This document shows, piece by piece, positions 1-8,296 of a DNA stretch of 11,515 bases (positions within the stretch are counted from its first letter, which is position 1; each line of letters begins with the position of its first letter). The notes below the pieces were generated by a model that made no database searches, was not told the origin of the DNA, and worked only from the letters and a program-made list of their open reading frames with translations. Origin of the DNA: Stephanodiscus triporus (lineage: Eukaryota; Bacillariophyta; Thalassiosirophyceae; Thalassiosirales; Thalassiosiraceae); assembly GCA_036939755.1 (NCBI GenBank), contig JALLAZ010000865.1:1-11515 (forward strand), read 5' to 3'. The translations under genes were made by a program, and so were the position numbers.

Positions 1-9
1 ACTTGAGAA

Positions 10-37
10 GGGAAGACTTGCCTCCAGGCTGTTTCCC
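10..37 (+). other. Conserved LTR hairpin in element 1, 5' copy
   Basis: GGGAAG (10-15) pairs with TTTCCC (32-37), using one G-T wobble. GCCT (20-23) pairs with AGGC (26-29) above a small internal loop. The 3' LTR has the same structure at 5818-5845 with fully Watson-Crick GGGAAG/CTTCCC. It may fold in the transcript, but no role is known. Confidence 0.45.
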
Positions 38-100
38 TCCACTAGCGATTACATCAATAGGATGCACCTTGGGAAATCACAGAGACTATCCCAAGACGCA

Positions 101-138
101 CTCATTATTTTGCTTACCAACTTATCAGTAAAGCTAAA
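101..138 (+). promoter_or_regulatory. Invariant LTR block of element 1 with initiator-like TCATT
   Basis: These 38 bases are identical to 5899-5936 while the rest of the LTR pair differs by more than 10%. The block begins CTCATTATTTT, which resembles the pyrimidine-rich TCAYTYY initiator known from stramenopile (oomycete) promoters, and it contains GCTTACCAA (112-120), the exact complement of the primer-binding site. No TATA box is seen within about 40 bases upstream. Calling it a start site is inference. Confidence 0.35.
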
Positions 139-171
139 TTACCCTATTAGCCACCTATCGATGTCTAGCAT

Positions 172-181
172 TGGTAAGCGG
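172..181 (+). other. Primer-binding site of element 1
   Basis: TGGTAAGCGG begins one base after the LTR end. TGG is the complement of a tRNA 3' CCA end, as expected for a minus-strand primer-binding site, so the primer tRNA would end CCGCTTACCA. Most copia elements use a fragment of initiator tRNA-Met and have TGGTA at this point, which matches here. The first bases are also complementary to GCTTACCAA inside the LTR (112-120), so self-priming is an alternative. Confidence 0.65.
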
Positions 182-238
182 TAATCTAAACCCAAGCAAA
201 CAAGAAGAGATTCCCAACAAATCAGCACAAAATCAACC

Positions 239-1572
239 ATGCCCTCCACCGCCAAGCAAGCGGAGACCACCGCGTACGAAAACACCTGCAGCAACCCCTT
301 CACGAGAGTGCACGGGCGTCCAACGCGAAGCGACTACGAGATCCTCAAATCCGAAGCCAGCGCTCTAGCGAGCGAGGTGGAGGACATCACCTATGCGTAG
401 TTGAAGAATGCCACCGACAACTACGGGCTTCTCGGTGACATCCTCGGCACCGACGAGTACGACGAACTAACCAACATCAACACATACATCATCCCCAACG
501 AACCGGCATCGTATGATCCCACCATCACTAACGCCACGCTCACCCACGAGCGCAAACGTTGCGAGAAAGAATGGGACCTCATTCGCACGTCGTGGTTCAT
601 CAGGAAAGGGTTCCTTCGGGGCGTCGTCGACAACCTACGCGATGCCCTTGACGAACAATATTACGCGCAGCTCAAGCACAGGCTCACCGCGTACCGAAAC
701 GTCACCCCCTTCCAGATCCTCGAACATCTCAACGACCGCTGGTGTCCACTTGATGTCAAGGCCAAGAAAGCCCTCAAGGACGCCTACTACACCAAGTGGG
801 ATGGAGACGAACATCTCACCGCGTTCGGCAAGCGTTTGGACGACGACCAACGCGCCCTCGTTCGCTCCGACGTCACCATCCCTGACGAGGATAAATTACA
901 ATTTTATCTCGAACAAATGTACGACAGCAACCACTTCGAGAAGAGCGAAATGCTCGAGTGGGAGAAGAAGCCATCCGTCACCAAGACGGACTACACCGCA
1001 GCCAAGGATTATTTCGAAACACTGTGACTGACACCTACTCTCAGAACGCAGGGGGCGGAACAGCCGGACGCAACAAATACGAGTCGACAAACCACCTGGC
1101 GGACATCGGCGACGAGATCCGCGAGTACATCGCAAACCTGGCAAGCGCATCGGCAGGCGCCGCACAAGCACGGGAGCAGGCCGCCAACGCCATGGGCAAG
1201 ATGACCCAGTTCGACGCCATGGCTGCACAGATCAAGGCCCTCACTGACGCCGTCGCCCAACTTGCGGCCGCGAAGGAAAACAAGGACCCAAACGCCGGCG
1301 GAGGCAGGGGAAAAACCGGGGATCGCGAGAGCCGACGCCCACAAATGACCAAGCTTCGAAACATGGGAGCATATTGTCACTCCCATGGCTTCCACCCAGT
1401 AGGAGAAAACCACGACAGCGCAAATTGCAGCTGGAAAAAGTCGGAGCACAAAACCGAAGCCACGTGGGGGAATCGCCTCGGTGGCGACATGTTTTGGCCT
1501 TCAGCCAAGAGGGTGGCCATCGAACAACAAGAACATCCCACTTGGAAAGGGAAGGTGGCCCCCACAGCTTGA
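239..1572 (+). pseudogene. gag: Element 1 gag (capsid/nucleocapsid), one stop and one frameshift
   Basis: Gag forms the cytoplasmic virus-like particle that packages element RNA. I start it at ATG 239, which has an ACC context and is in frame with the long run from 401; the frame between them is broken by TAG at 398-400, best explained as CAG to TAG. A helical capsid-like region rich in Trp and charged residues runs to about 1020. One base appears lost near 1024, moving the reading to the -1 frame; no slippery heptamer is visible, so programmed frameshifting is unlikely. Next comes an Ala/Gln-rich probable coiled coil (about 1130-1275), a basic Gly/Arg stretch, and a zinc knuckle of form C-X2-H-X8-H-X4-C at 1375-1428. 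The TGA at 1570 interrupts a frame that continues into Pol, so gag and pol were probably a single polyprotein. Confidence 0.88.
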
Positions 1573-2298
1573 CAGGAACCGGGGATTACGAGCCACGAAG
1601 CCAACGATGCCGCATTTTTTAAAATAAAGCAAAGTTTGTTATCCAATTATTACGCTTGCCTATCCCCGCCGCCATGTCAGGTCGAAGAACATGATACCAC
1701 CACCACTTCCAAACCCACCGTCAGCTTTACCATCGATGTTGAACGCACAGTCCCTACAGACGTCACCAACAAAATGGCCCAACGGTGGGCACGCAGGTTG
1801 GCAAATCGCCAAACCACGCGCAAAATGCACAATAGTATGCACGAAGCTGTCGCCAACATGCACGAACCACCCCCACCCCCAAGACTATATGTCATAGGCA
1901 AGGACGACGACATACTTCGTCAAGGCATCACGGACGGCACCATTCCATCAACAGTGGTCGACAGCGGCTGCACTTCAGGAGTAGGTACATCCAATGACCC
2001 GTGTCGACGCACGGGCAGAACCTCCAACAAAGAGTTCATACTCCCTGGAGGAGAAATAATGGCAGCGACCGAAATTGCAGAGTATCCCTTCCAAGTTCGG
2101 GACCCCGCGCGACAACTACATATCACGCCCGGCATCACGACGAACTCGTTGTTGAGCACAAGCAAGTTTGCAGCGGCCAATTACATCACAATTTTTGACA
2201 AGGAGGAAGTCAACATATATGACGCAAATGACACGGTCATCGCTGTCACGCGAGGAGCAATCCTGCGCGGATTCAAATGCCCCATGTCTGGACTATGA
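1573..2298 (+). pseudogene. pol: Element 1 protease region of Pol
   Basis: This segment continues the gag frame directly after TGA 1570-1572 and ends at TGA 2296-2298, which sits where related elements have Trp (TGG to TGA; inference). The aspartic protease active site is VVDSGCTSG, with the catalytic Asp codon at 1960-1962 and DSG at 1960-1968. It would act as a dimer to cleave Gag-Pol. A likely linker (1600-1900) with a Pro run (PPPPP, around 1868-1882) precedes it. The downstream part, with SLLSTSKFAAANY and ending at FKCPMSG, is the usual tail leading to the integrase. The catalytic triplet is intact, so only the flanking stops disable this part. Confidence 0.85.
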
Positions 2299-3639
2299 CG
2301 CATTCCCCTCGTTGAAATGGTTCGTAACAACAACACGGACACGATCATCGTCAATCGACCTCCAACCAAATTCCTACCGGCACGCCCACCCCCCAACGAC
2401 GCCATCCACAACGTCTACAAACTCAAGACGCAACCGGAGTTGGCTCGCTACTATCATGCGGCGGCAGGATTCCCCACAAAACCGACGTGGATCAGAGCAA
2501 TCAAGAACCAACAGTTTGCATCGTGGCCAGGATTAACAGCAGACGTCGTCGCTCGACACTATCCGGACTCCGAGGAGACACCCAAGGGACATGGCAGGAA
2601 AGCACCAAGTGGCCAGCGCTCGACCAAGGTAACAACACCAGCACTGGACGACAGTGACGAGGCATTTGGCTTGGACAGCATCAAGCCACAACGACCGACC
2701 AAGAAGGAATGCACAGTTTTTTATTGCGTCCTTGATGTACACGACGAGGCTGCCCAGAAAATATATTATGACCAGCCAGGACGGTTCCCCACAAAATCAA
2801 GCCGTGGTAATCAATATATCATGGTGTTGACCGAGGTTGACAGCGACACTATTCTCGTCGAACCGATGAAGAACAGGGCTGTTGGGGAGATGGTCAGAGC
2901 ATACCAGGCACTCGTTGACCGGCTAAATTCAGCAGGCATCTTCCCCAAGTTGCACATCCTTGACAATGAATGCTCAGCAGACCTAAAAGCAGTCACCAAA
3001 GAAAACGGAATGAAGTTCCAATTGGTCCCTCCGCATGACCACCGCCGTAACATTGCCGAAAAAGCCATCTCCACTTTCAAGGACCACTTCATCTCAATCC
3101 TGTGTGGAGCAGACAAAGCCTTTCCTTTGCACTTGTGGGACCGACTCCTCCGCCAAGCCGAGCATACGCTCAACATGCTACGACCTTCACGGATGACTCC
3201 AACAATCTCAGCCTACACATACCTTTGGAAGCAGCATGACTACAACACCAATCCATTTGCTCCACTTGGATGTCGAGTCGAGGCCCATCTCGTCCCAGCA
3301 ATTTGAGAATCATGGGCACCACATACAGCCAGTGGATTCTATGTCGGCAATGCGTGGGATCATTATCGATGCCACGAGATTTACATCACCGACACTTGCC
3401 ACTCCAGAGTCTGCGGCACAGTGTTCTTCAAGCACAAATATTTTACTATGCCCACAATCACACCCGCCGACGCTCTCATTCGAGCAGCAGATGAATTGAC
3501 AGAAGCCTTAACCGGCGTCGTCCCCCCACCCAACATGACACGGGACGCAGTGGATCAACTGATGACAATTTTTAAGCAGCAAGCCAACAAAACCAAGGAT
3601 GATGCAACAACTCAAAGGGTGCTGGCAGAACGGGCATGA
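2299..3639 (+). pseudogene. pol: Element 1 integrase (gag-pre-integrase, core, C-terminal domain)
   Basis: Integrase joins element cDNA to chromosomal DNA. A pre-integrase segment (about 2400-2640, with YYHAAAGFP and GHGRK) lacks the usual HHCC cysteines. The catalytic core follows: Asp at 2770-2772 (YYDQPG), Asp at 2962-2964 (ILDNE) and Glu at 3058-3060 (AEKAIS). Thirty-one residues separate the second Asp from Glu, against 35 in classical retroviral and copia enzymes. The C-terminal SH3-like part contains DHYRC (about 3349-3363) and FFKHKY. Stops are TGA 3304-3306, probably a former CGA Arg, and TGA 3637-3639; the same frame resumes after each. All three acidic catalytic residues remain. 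Confidence 0.9.
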
Positions 3640-4919
3640 GCTCAAAGGGTGCACAACGAAGCATCCACCCAACCTGCAAGCTCATCCACAATCCCACCAC
3701 TCGAAGTCGCCTACCCCGCCATTGCCATTGACGTCGGACCACTACGAGGTACCCCAATCATTTCACAAGATGAGGACGACAATGCTGCCTCCACGCCCGC
3801 CGCCAATACGCGTCTCCAACGACAGGTCCGCACCCTCACGCAAGACTATCTCTTTCACATGATGGACATCCCTGGAATCACCAAGCCCTTCACCAACCGA
3901 CAAGCCACCCCATGCAAATACCCTCTGCAATTCCTTGGTGACTTTGCATCAGCCGTCCTCGACGGAATATCGCCACCTACTCAAAAATCCCAAGTATCGG
4001 GACATCTGGAGCAAATCTTTTGGGATGGAAATCAGACGATTAGCCACCACCACCGAGACCATCGTTTTCATGTCCAAGGCGATGATCCCACAGAACAGAC
4101 GCAAAGACATCACCTACGGACGGATTGTCTGCACCTACCGCTCGGAGAAGAAGGATCCCAACCGCACCCGCATCACCATGGGCGGTAACCTAGTCAACTA
4201 TCCAGACGACTGTGGCACACCCACCGCTGATCTCCTCACAGTCAAACTCATGTTCAATAGCATCATCTCCACACCCAATGCAAAGTTCATGACTATCGAC
4301 ATTAAGGACTTTTACCTCATGACTCCCATGGACCGGTGTGAATACTTTCGCATGAAATTGGATGTGTTCCCTGAAGATGTCATCGCAGAATATGGCCTCC
4401 GTGACAAAGTCGATTCAGATGGCAATGTATTTTGCAAGGGAACGGCGTGGCATGTATGGTCTTCCCCAAGCAGGCATCATCGCACAAGATCTCCTCACCA
4501 AGCGACTCCACAAAGCAGGATACTCCCAAAGTAAGGTCACCCCTGGTTACTGGCGCCACAACTGGCGCCCCATCAGCTTCAGCCTTGTCGTGGACGATTT
4601 TGGGGTGAAGTACATCAACAAGGAAGACGTGGAACACCTCATCAGCATACTCAAACAAGACTACGATATCGACACCGACTGGCACGGAACACGCTACCTC
4701 GGCCTCACGTTGGATTGGGACTACGTCAAACGTGAAGTACACCTATCAATGCCAGGCTACATCGAGAATGCTATTGTCCGTTTCGGCCATGAACCACCAG
4801 ACAAACCACAAATGCAACCTTACCCACACACCATTCCCACCTACGGCGCGAAGGTCCAATATGCCAAGGCAGCGGACACATCACCACCCGTCACCAAAGC
4901 GGAAGAGAAATTCATATGA
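3640..4919 (+). pseudogene. pol: Element 1 reverse transcriptase, two frameshifts
   Basis: This RNA- and DNA-dependent DNA polymerase domain copies the element RNA inside the particle. A variable linker (3640-3900) leads to the RT. Near 3965 the reading moves from the frame of VLDGI to that of EYRHLL, probably by a small deletion. The first catalytic Asp lies in the IDIKDFYL motif (codon 4298-4300). Near 4435-4445 an extra base moves the frame again, after which MYGLPQAGI and the catalytic VVDDFG box appear (Asp-Asp at 4593-4598, equivalent to YVDD). LDWDYVKREVHLSMPGYI is the typical C-terminal part. TGA 4917-4919 interrupts the run just before the RNase H connection. The PQAG and VVDD motifs are intact. 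Confidence 0.92.
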
Positions 4920-5681
4920 CAGATCATTAGAATACTGCTCTACTATGGCCGTGCCATCGATTCCACAATCATCACGGGATTCAGCTCACTTGCGGCAGCA
5001 CAAGCCACCCCCACAACACACACCTTGTCCCTTGTCAAATGGCTGCTCGACTATGCAGCAACTAATCCAGACGCCATCCTCACCTACACAAAAAGTGACA
5101 TGGTGTTAGCTGTCCATAGCGACACATCGTATCTCAGCGAACCCGCCGCACAAAGCCGAGTTGGTGGCCATTTCTTCTGCTCGTCGGACATCGAAGATCC
5201 ACCTGACAATGGCGCAGTTCTCAACATCTCAAAGATACTCAAGGCCGTCATGTCCAGTGCCGCCAAAGCCAAACTGGGTGCTCTGTACATCAACGCCCGC
5301 GAAGCAATCCCCATGCGACAACTTCTAGAAGAAATGGGCCACAAACAACCACCCACACCAATCCAAACCGACAACAGCACAGCACATGGAGTGGTAACCA
5401 ACAACATTCAACCACACCGTACCAAGGCAATGGACATGCGTTTCCATTGGCTACGTTGTCATGACTCGCAGGGCCAGTTTCGATATTACTGGCGACCAGG
5501 CCCCGACAACCGAGCCGACTACTGGACCAAGCACCATTGTGCAGCCCATCACATCGAAAAACGTCCCACACTTTTAACCTCAAAGTTCATTCTTGATGCC
5601 CTTCGAGCATCAACCAACCGGACGCCCGCCACCTCTGGCAAGGGATTCCTTAGATCAGCACCGGCGGCAAGGGCCGCCTGA
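4920..5681 (+). pseudogene. pol: Element 1 RNase H domain and Pol C-terminus
   Basis: RNase H removes element RNA from the RNA-DNA hybrid. The segment continues in frame after TGA 4917 with LLYYGRAID, then VHSDTSYLSEP (Asp codon 5121-5123) and IQTDNSTAHG (Asp 5370-5372). The Glu-rich motif, normally AEAEL, reads AKAKL here: both Glu positions are Lys (AAA at 5265-5267 and 5271-5273), each one G-to-A step from GAA. The active-site Glu is therefore lost. WRPGPDNRADYWTKHH (about 5491-5538) matches the conserved His-containing end of copia RNase H. The frame ends at TGA 5679-5681 after APAARAA, probably the natural terminus, although the same frame stays open to TAA 5733 inside the LTR. Confidence 0.9.
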
Positions 5682-5716
5682 GCATGTATATTTCACTGCA
5701 GACCAGTAGAGGTACT

Positions 5717-5725
5717 GAAAGGGTG
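5717..5725 (+). other. Polypurine tract of element 1
   Basis: GAAAGGG followed by TG lies directly before the LTR start TGCTAGA (5726), where the plus-strand primer is expected. The 13-mer CTGAAAGGGTGTG at 5715-5727 recurs at the same place in element 2 (10502-10514), which supports the assignment. Confidence 0.75.
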
Positions 5726-5968
5726 TGCTAGATAACTTCTCAGGAAGCTACCTAACTGTGGGAATAGGGATTCACACGTTGAACCATTCCCTCTACTTTA
5801 GCAGTTACATTCGAGAAGGGAAGACTTGCCTCCAGGCTACTTCCCTCCACCAGCAATTACATCGATAGGATGCATCTTGGAGAGCTCATTGAGACTCTCT
5901 CATTATTTTGCTTACCAACTTATCAGTAAAGCTAAACCACCCAATTAGCCACCTATTGATGTCTAGCA
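5726..5968 (+). repeat. 3' LTR of element 1, complete
   Basis: The 243-bp repeat runs from TGCTAGA (5726-5732) to TCTAGCA (5962-5968), a perfect 7-bp terminal inverted repeat with canonical TG...CA ends. Its last 160 bases match 1-170. The invariant block with GCTTACCAA lies at 5899-5936. The outer flank starts CACGT (5969-5973), which should recur immediately left of the 5' LTR as the target duplication but lies outside the window there. Confidence 0.93.
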
Positions 5969-6480
5969 CACGTACCCCCCGTTCAAATGGTTCAAGTTCC
6001 CATTACACCTGGTGGAGGGTTTCAGCAAGGACGTAATGGTGGTGGCCATTGCGGTGGCAGTCGGGGTGGTCGCGGACGTGGAGGACGCAACAATCGTCGG
6101 CGCACCCCCTTTGCAAATCACATGTGAGGAGGCCAACAAGCGCCAGCCCAAGGATTCGTCCCAACACCTAGTTTTCCACTTCTCCCGGGAGCAGCAGCCA
6201 ACCCCGGAGTATTCACACCCGCAATGGCAATGCCAACCCGACGCCCCGAATTTTCAAACACCACCAAACAATATGCAAATTGGAATGTTTGCTTCACGTG
6301 TGGGTTCGATGTCAAGGAGGGACACACGTCCACAACGTTCCCAATGGATTGGCGCAAACCAAACCACCAGGAAGGGTTCACGAGGGAGAACGCCCAGCAG
6401 TATATGACAGCAGGATACAAACCTTGCACAAAGGGGGGATGCACAAGAATGTTCTACCCATGTACACTTGACGGTTAGGG
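5969..6480 (+). pseudogene. gag: Element 2 gag, C-terminal half
   Basis: The frame starts at the junction (His codon CAC at 5969) with no start codon, so it is the interior of gag. An Arg/Gly-rich segment (about 6011-6105: GGGFQQGRNGGG, RGGRGRGGR, NNRRR) is an RGG-box-like RNA-binding tail. TGA at 6125-6127 interrupts it, probably a former CGA. A Pro/Ala-rich linker leads to KQYANWNVC and a zinc knuckle: Cys 6290, Cys 6299, His 6323, but the fourth ligand is Phe (TTC 6338) where Cys is expected. NHQEGFTRENAQQY follows. Two extra Gs in a six-G run (6433-6438) shift the frame to MHKNVLP. TGA 6469-6471 then separates it from the protease in the same frame. Confidence 0.82.
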
Positions 6481-7251
6481 ATGGAGACGGGAATAGCAAA
6501 TAGATTTAAACATTTAGTTTCTGCTACACATCCATCTTCGGACCCCACCATAAATCTCATGTGTCCCATGCCTGACGACGACACTATCGTCGCATCTAAT
6601 TGCTCCAATGCGACGAAGGCCAAAACCCATGCAGCAGTCGCGGCAAATATTTCAATTGCCACAAACCAAGCCATCGCCGACATGAGTGTCACGTCCATCT
6701 TTATTATGGAAGGCATCACCATCGACAACAAACAGTTATCCAAAAAACCACTAAGCATTAATTTACCAGATGGCACGGTTGTTCAATCCATGCATCGATG
6801 CGATATTGAAATACCCGGCCTCCCCAAAATCCTTGTTGGACACATCGTTCCACATTTGGCCATAGCATCATTAATTGGAATACGGCCTTTGTGCAAAGCT
6901 GGTTGCACAGCTACATTCGATGATATGAAATGTGAAGTCATTTATAATGGTGCGGTTATTTTACGTGGAGTAAAGGACCCCTCAGCCGACCTATGGACGT
7001 TACCAATCCCAAGTAAAAGGGTGGGGACCACCCCAGGAGCAAATCTCCTGCCACGACCCAGCCCCTGTATAGGTCGTGCCTCCCACCTCTCTGAACAGCT
7101 GGCACTCATTTGCTTTGCACACTCTGTGCAAACACGAGCAAATGCCGTCAAGTTTGCACACCAATCATTGTATAACCCACCAATCTCCACCCTTTTAAAA
7201 GCACACGACGCGGCTACCTCAAAAGGTGTCCTAATCTCAGCAAAGAATTGA
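6481..7251 (+). pseudogene. pol: Element 2 protease and start of pre-integrase, active site destroyed
   Basis: This open run continues the frame of MHKNVLP after TGA 6469. The aspartic protease motif, expected as ADSGATSIF, reads ADMSVTSIF: the Asp codon (6679-6681) is kept but the Ser-Gly that complete the active site are replaced (6682-6690). The fold downstream is recognisable (PLSINLPDGTVV, CDIEIPGLPKILVGHIVPHL, LIGIRPLCKAGC, GVKDPSADLWTLPI). A low-complexity linker leads to VQTRANAVKFAHQSL, the start of the pre-integrase segment. Near 7215 the correct reading leaves this frame, so the TGA at 7249 is an artefact of the shift. With DSG lost, no protease activity is expected. Confidence 0.8.
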
Positions 7252-8296
7252 TCAACCAGTACCTAAACCGCAGTCCTGCCACTGCAAAAGGCCATATGAA
7301 GCGCCCTTGCCATGGCATCCGGAGCACTCGGCAGAAGCCACCCCGTGCACCGACAGTGGCCATCCAACTTGCTCCCCAAGCGATTGCCCCCATCCCAGTA
7401 TACGCCGCACCACCTGACCCCACGTTAATTACCATGGCTGACATGACGACGAGTCGATTGCAAATATATTTTGTTTTGGGGCCTTTGCCAATAAAACTAG
7501 TGGCCTCGTGTACCACGACTTGATGGGTTTGTTTCCATTTGTTTCTCTAGATGGCAGCATGTGTTTCTTTGTACTCTATCACTACAAATCGAATTGCATA
7601 TTTGCAAACCTTATCACTGGCCTTGACGACAAAACAATTTTCAAGGCTTACAAGACACAGTTTGACAATCTCACCAGAAAGGGGTTCAAGCCCAAACTGA
7701 ACATCATGAACAACCAAGCCACAAAACACATCAAATGCTTCCTGGCGGATTACGACTGTGATCTCCAGCTCATTCAGCCACACATCCACCGCGTCAATGC
7801 AGCCGAACGGGCTATCCAAACATTTAAGGATGCATTCATTGCTGCCCTTGCAACTACGGATGCTGATTTCTCATTCATTTGTGGGACAAACTGACACCAC
7901 AGGTTTAGACAAGTCTCAATCTGATACGTAAATCACAAATTCATCCAACAATGTTGGCATACGAATCCATGTATGCCGTATGACTGGAATCGTTACCCCC
8001 TCACCCCTTTAGGATGCAAGGCGGTCATATATGAAGACGGCGACACCCGGGGATTGTGGGCGTCACACGGGGTCGATGTCGATGGTTGGTACCTTGGTCC
8101 ATCCAAGGACCATTACCGATGCAACTTATATTATATTCCTGAGACTCGGGCCTACCGGATATCCGGCTCAACAGAATTGTTCCCCCAACATTGCCAGTTA
8201 CCAAATCTGACACCAAACCAACATTTCAAAGCACTCACCAAGGAATTGACCAACACTACCGCTGTTGCAAATACGGCTCTGGAGGTTGTCGGTTAA
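7210..8296 (+). pseudogene. pol: Element 2 integrase, fragmented, catalytic Asp lost
   Basis: CPNLSKELINQYL and ATAKGHMKRP (about 7216-7306) continue the pre-integrase part. A Pro-rich linker follows, and a further shift near 7440-7460 leads to the core: GAFANKTSGLVYHDL with Asp at 7517-7519, IMNNQATKH with Asn (AAC 7709-7711) where the second catalytic Asp is expected, and Glu at 7805-7807 (AAERAIQTFKDAF). Asn to Glu spacing is 31 residues, the same as in element 1. A frameshift near 7875 moves to LWDKLTPQ, with TAG at 7906, and another near 7970 restores YDWNRYPLTPLGCKA. The C-terminal domain (DGWYLGPSKDHYRC, GSTELFPQHCQLP) is intact to about 8240. Loss of the Asp makes it inactive. Confidence 0.85.

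Larger units (their letters stand above)
1..170 (+). repeat. 5' LTR of element 1 (left end cut off by window)
   Basis: Bases 1-170 align with 5809-5968. The match ends at TCTAGCA (164-170), the inner copy of the LTR terminus. I count about 17 substitutions over roughly 158 aligned bases, nearly all transitions, plus an indel of about 10 bases around 88-100. At least four differences are CG against TG or CA. The stretch 101-138 is identical in both copies. The divergence points to an old insertion, although recombination between copies could also explain it. Confidence 0.93.
1..5968 (+). mobile_element. Element 1: near-complete Ty1/copia LTR retrotransposon, degenerate
   Basis: The domain order gag, protease, integrase, reverse transcriptase, RNase H, with integrase before RT, defines the Ty1/copia (Pseudoviridae) layout. 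It is flanked by matching LTRs, with a primer-binding site after the 5' LTR and a polypurine tract before the 3' LTR. The window cuts off about 83 bases of the 5' LTR, so the whole element would be about 6.05 kb. Gag and Pol appear to have been one long frame. It is now interrupted by stops at 398, 1570, 2296, 3304, 3637 and 4917 and by frameshifts near 1024, 3965 and 4440, so this copy cannot act on its own. There is no room for an env gene: only 35 bases separate the last stop from the polypurine tract. Family resemblance suggests a diatom copia lineage; this was recalled, not searched. Confidence 0.95.

Noticed and set aside
513..1031. Long overlapping plus-strand frame within gag, and minus-strand frames such as 635-850, 1009-1449 and 8343-8795
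   Set aside because: They overlap clear gag or pol coding sequence, have Ser/Arg/Thr-rich or otherwise skewed composition, and show no recognisable domain.
1010..1035. Programmed -1 frameshift between gag parts of element 1
   Set aside because: No slippery heptamer is visible, the shift lies inside gag and not at a gag-pol border, and adding back one base restores the frame simply.
398..4919. TGA read as a sense codon (recoded genetic code)
   Set aside because: Frameshifts, a TAG stop and lost catalytic residues accompany the TGAs, and the expected amino acids differ (Arg at several, Trp at 2296). Decay explains them better.
5682..5716. An env-like gene after pol
   Set aside because: Only 35 bases lie between the pol stop and the polypurine tract.
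5726..5968. The middle LTR as a shared LTR of two tandem copies of one element
   Set aside because: Sequence after 5968 enters gag midway, lacks a primer site, and belongs to a family with a different LTR and different proteins.
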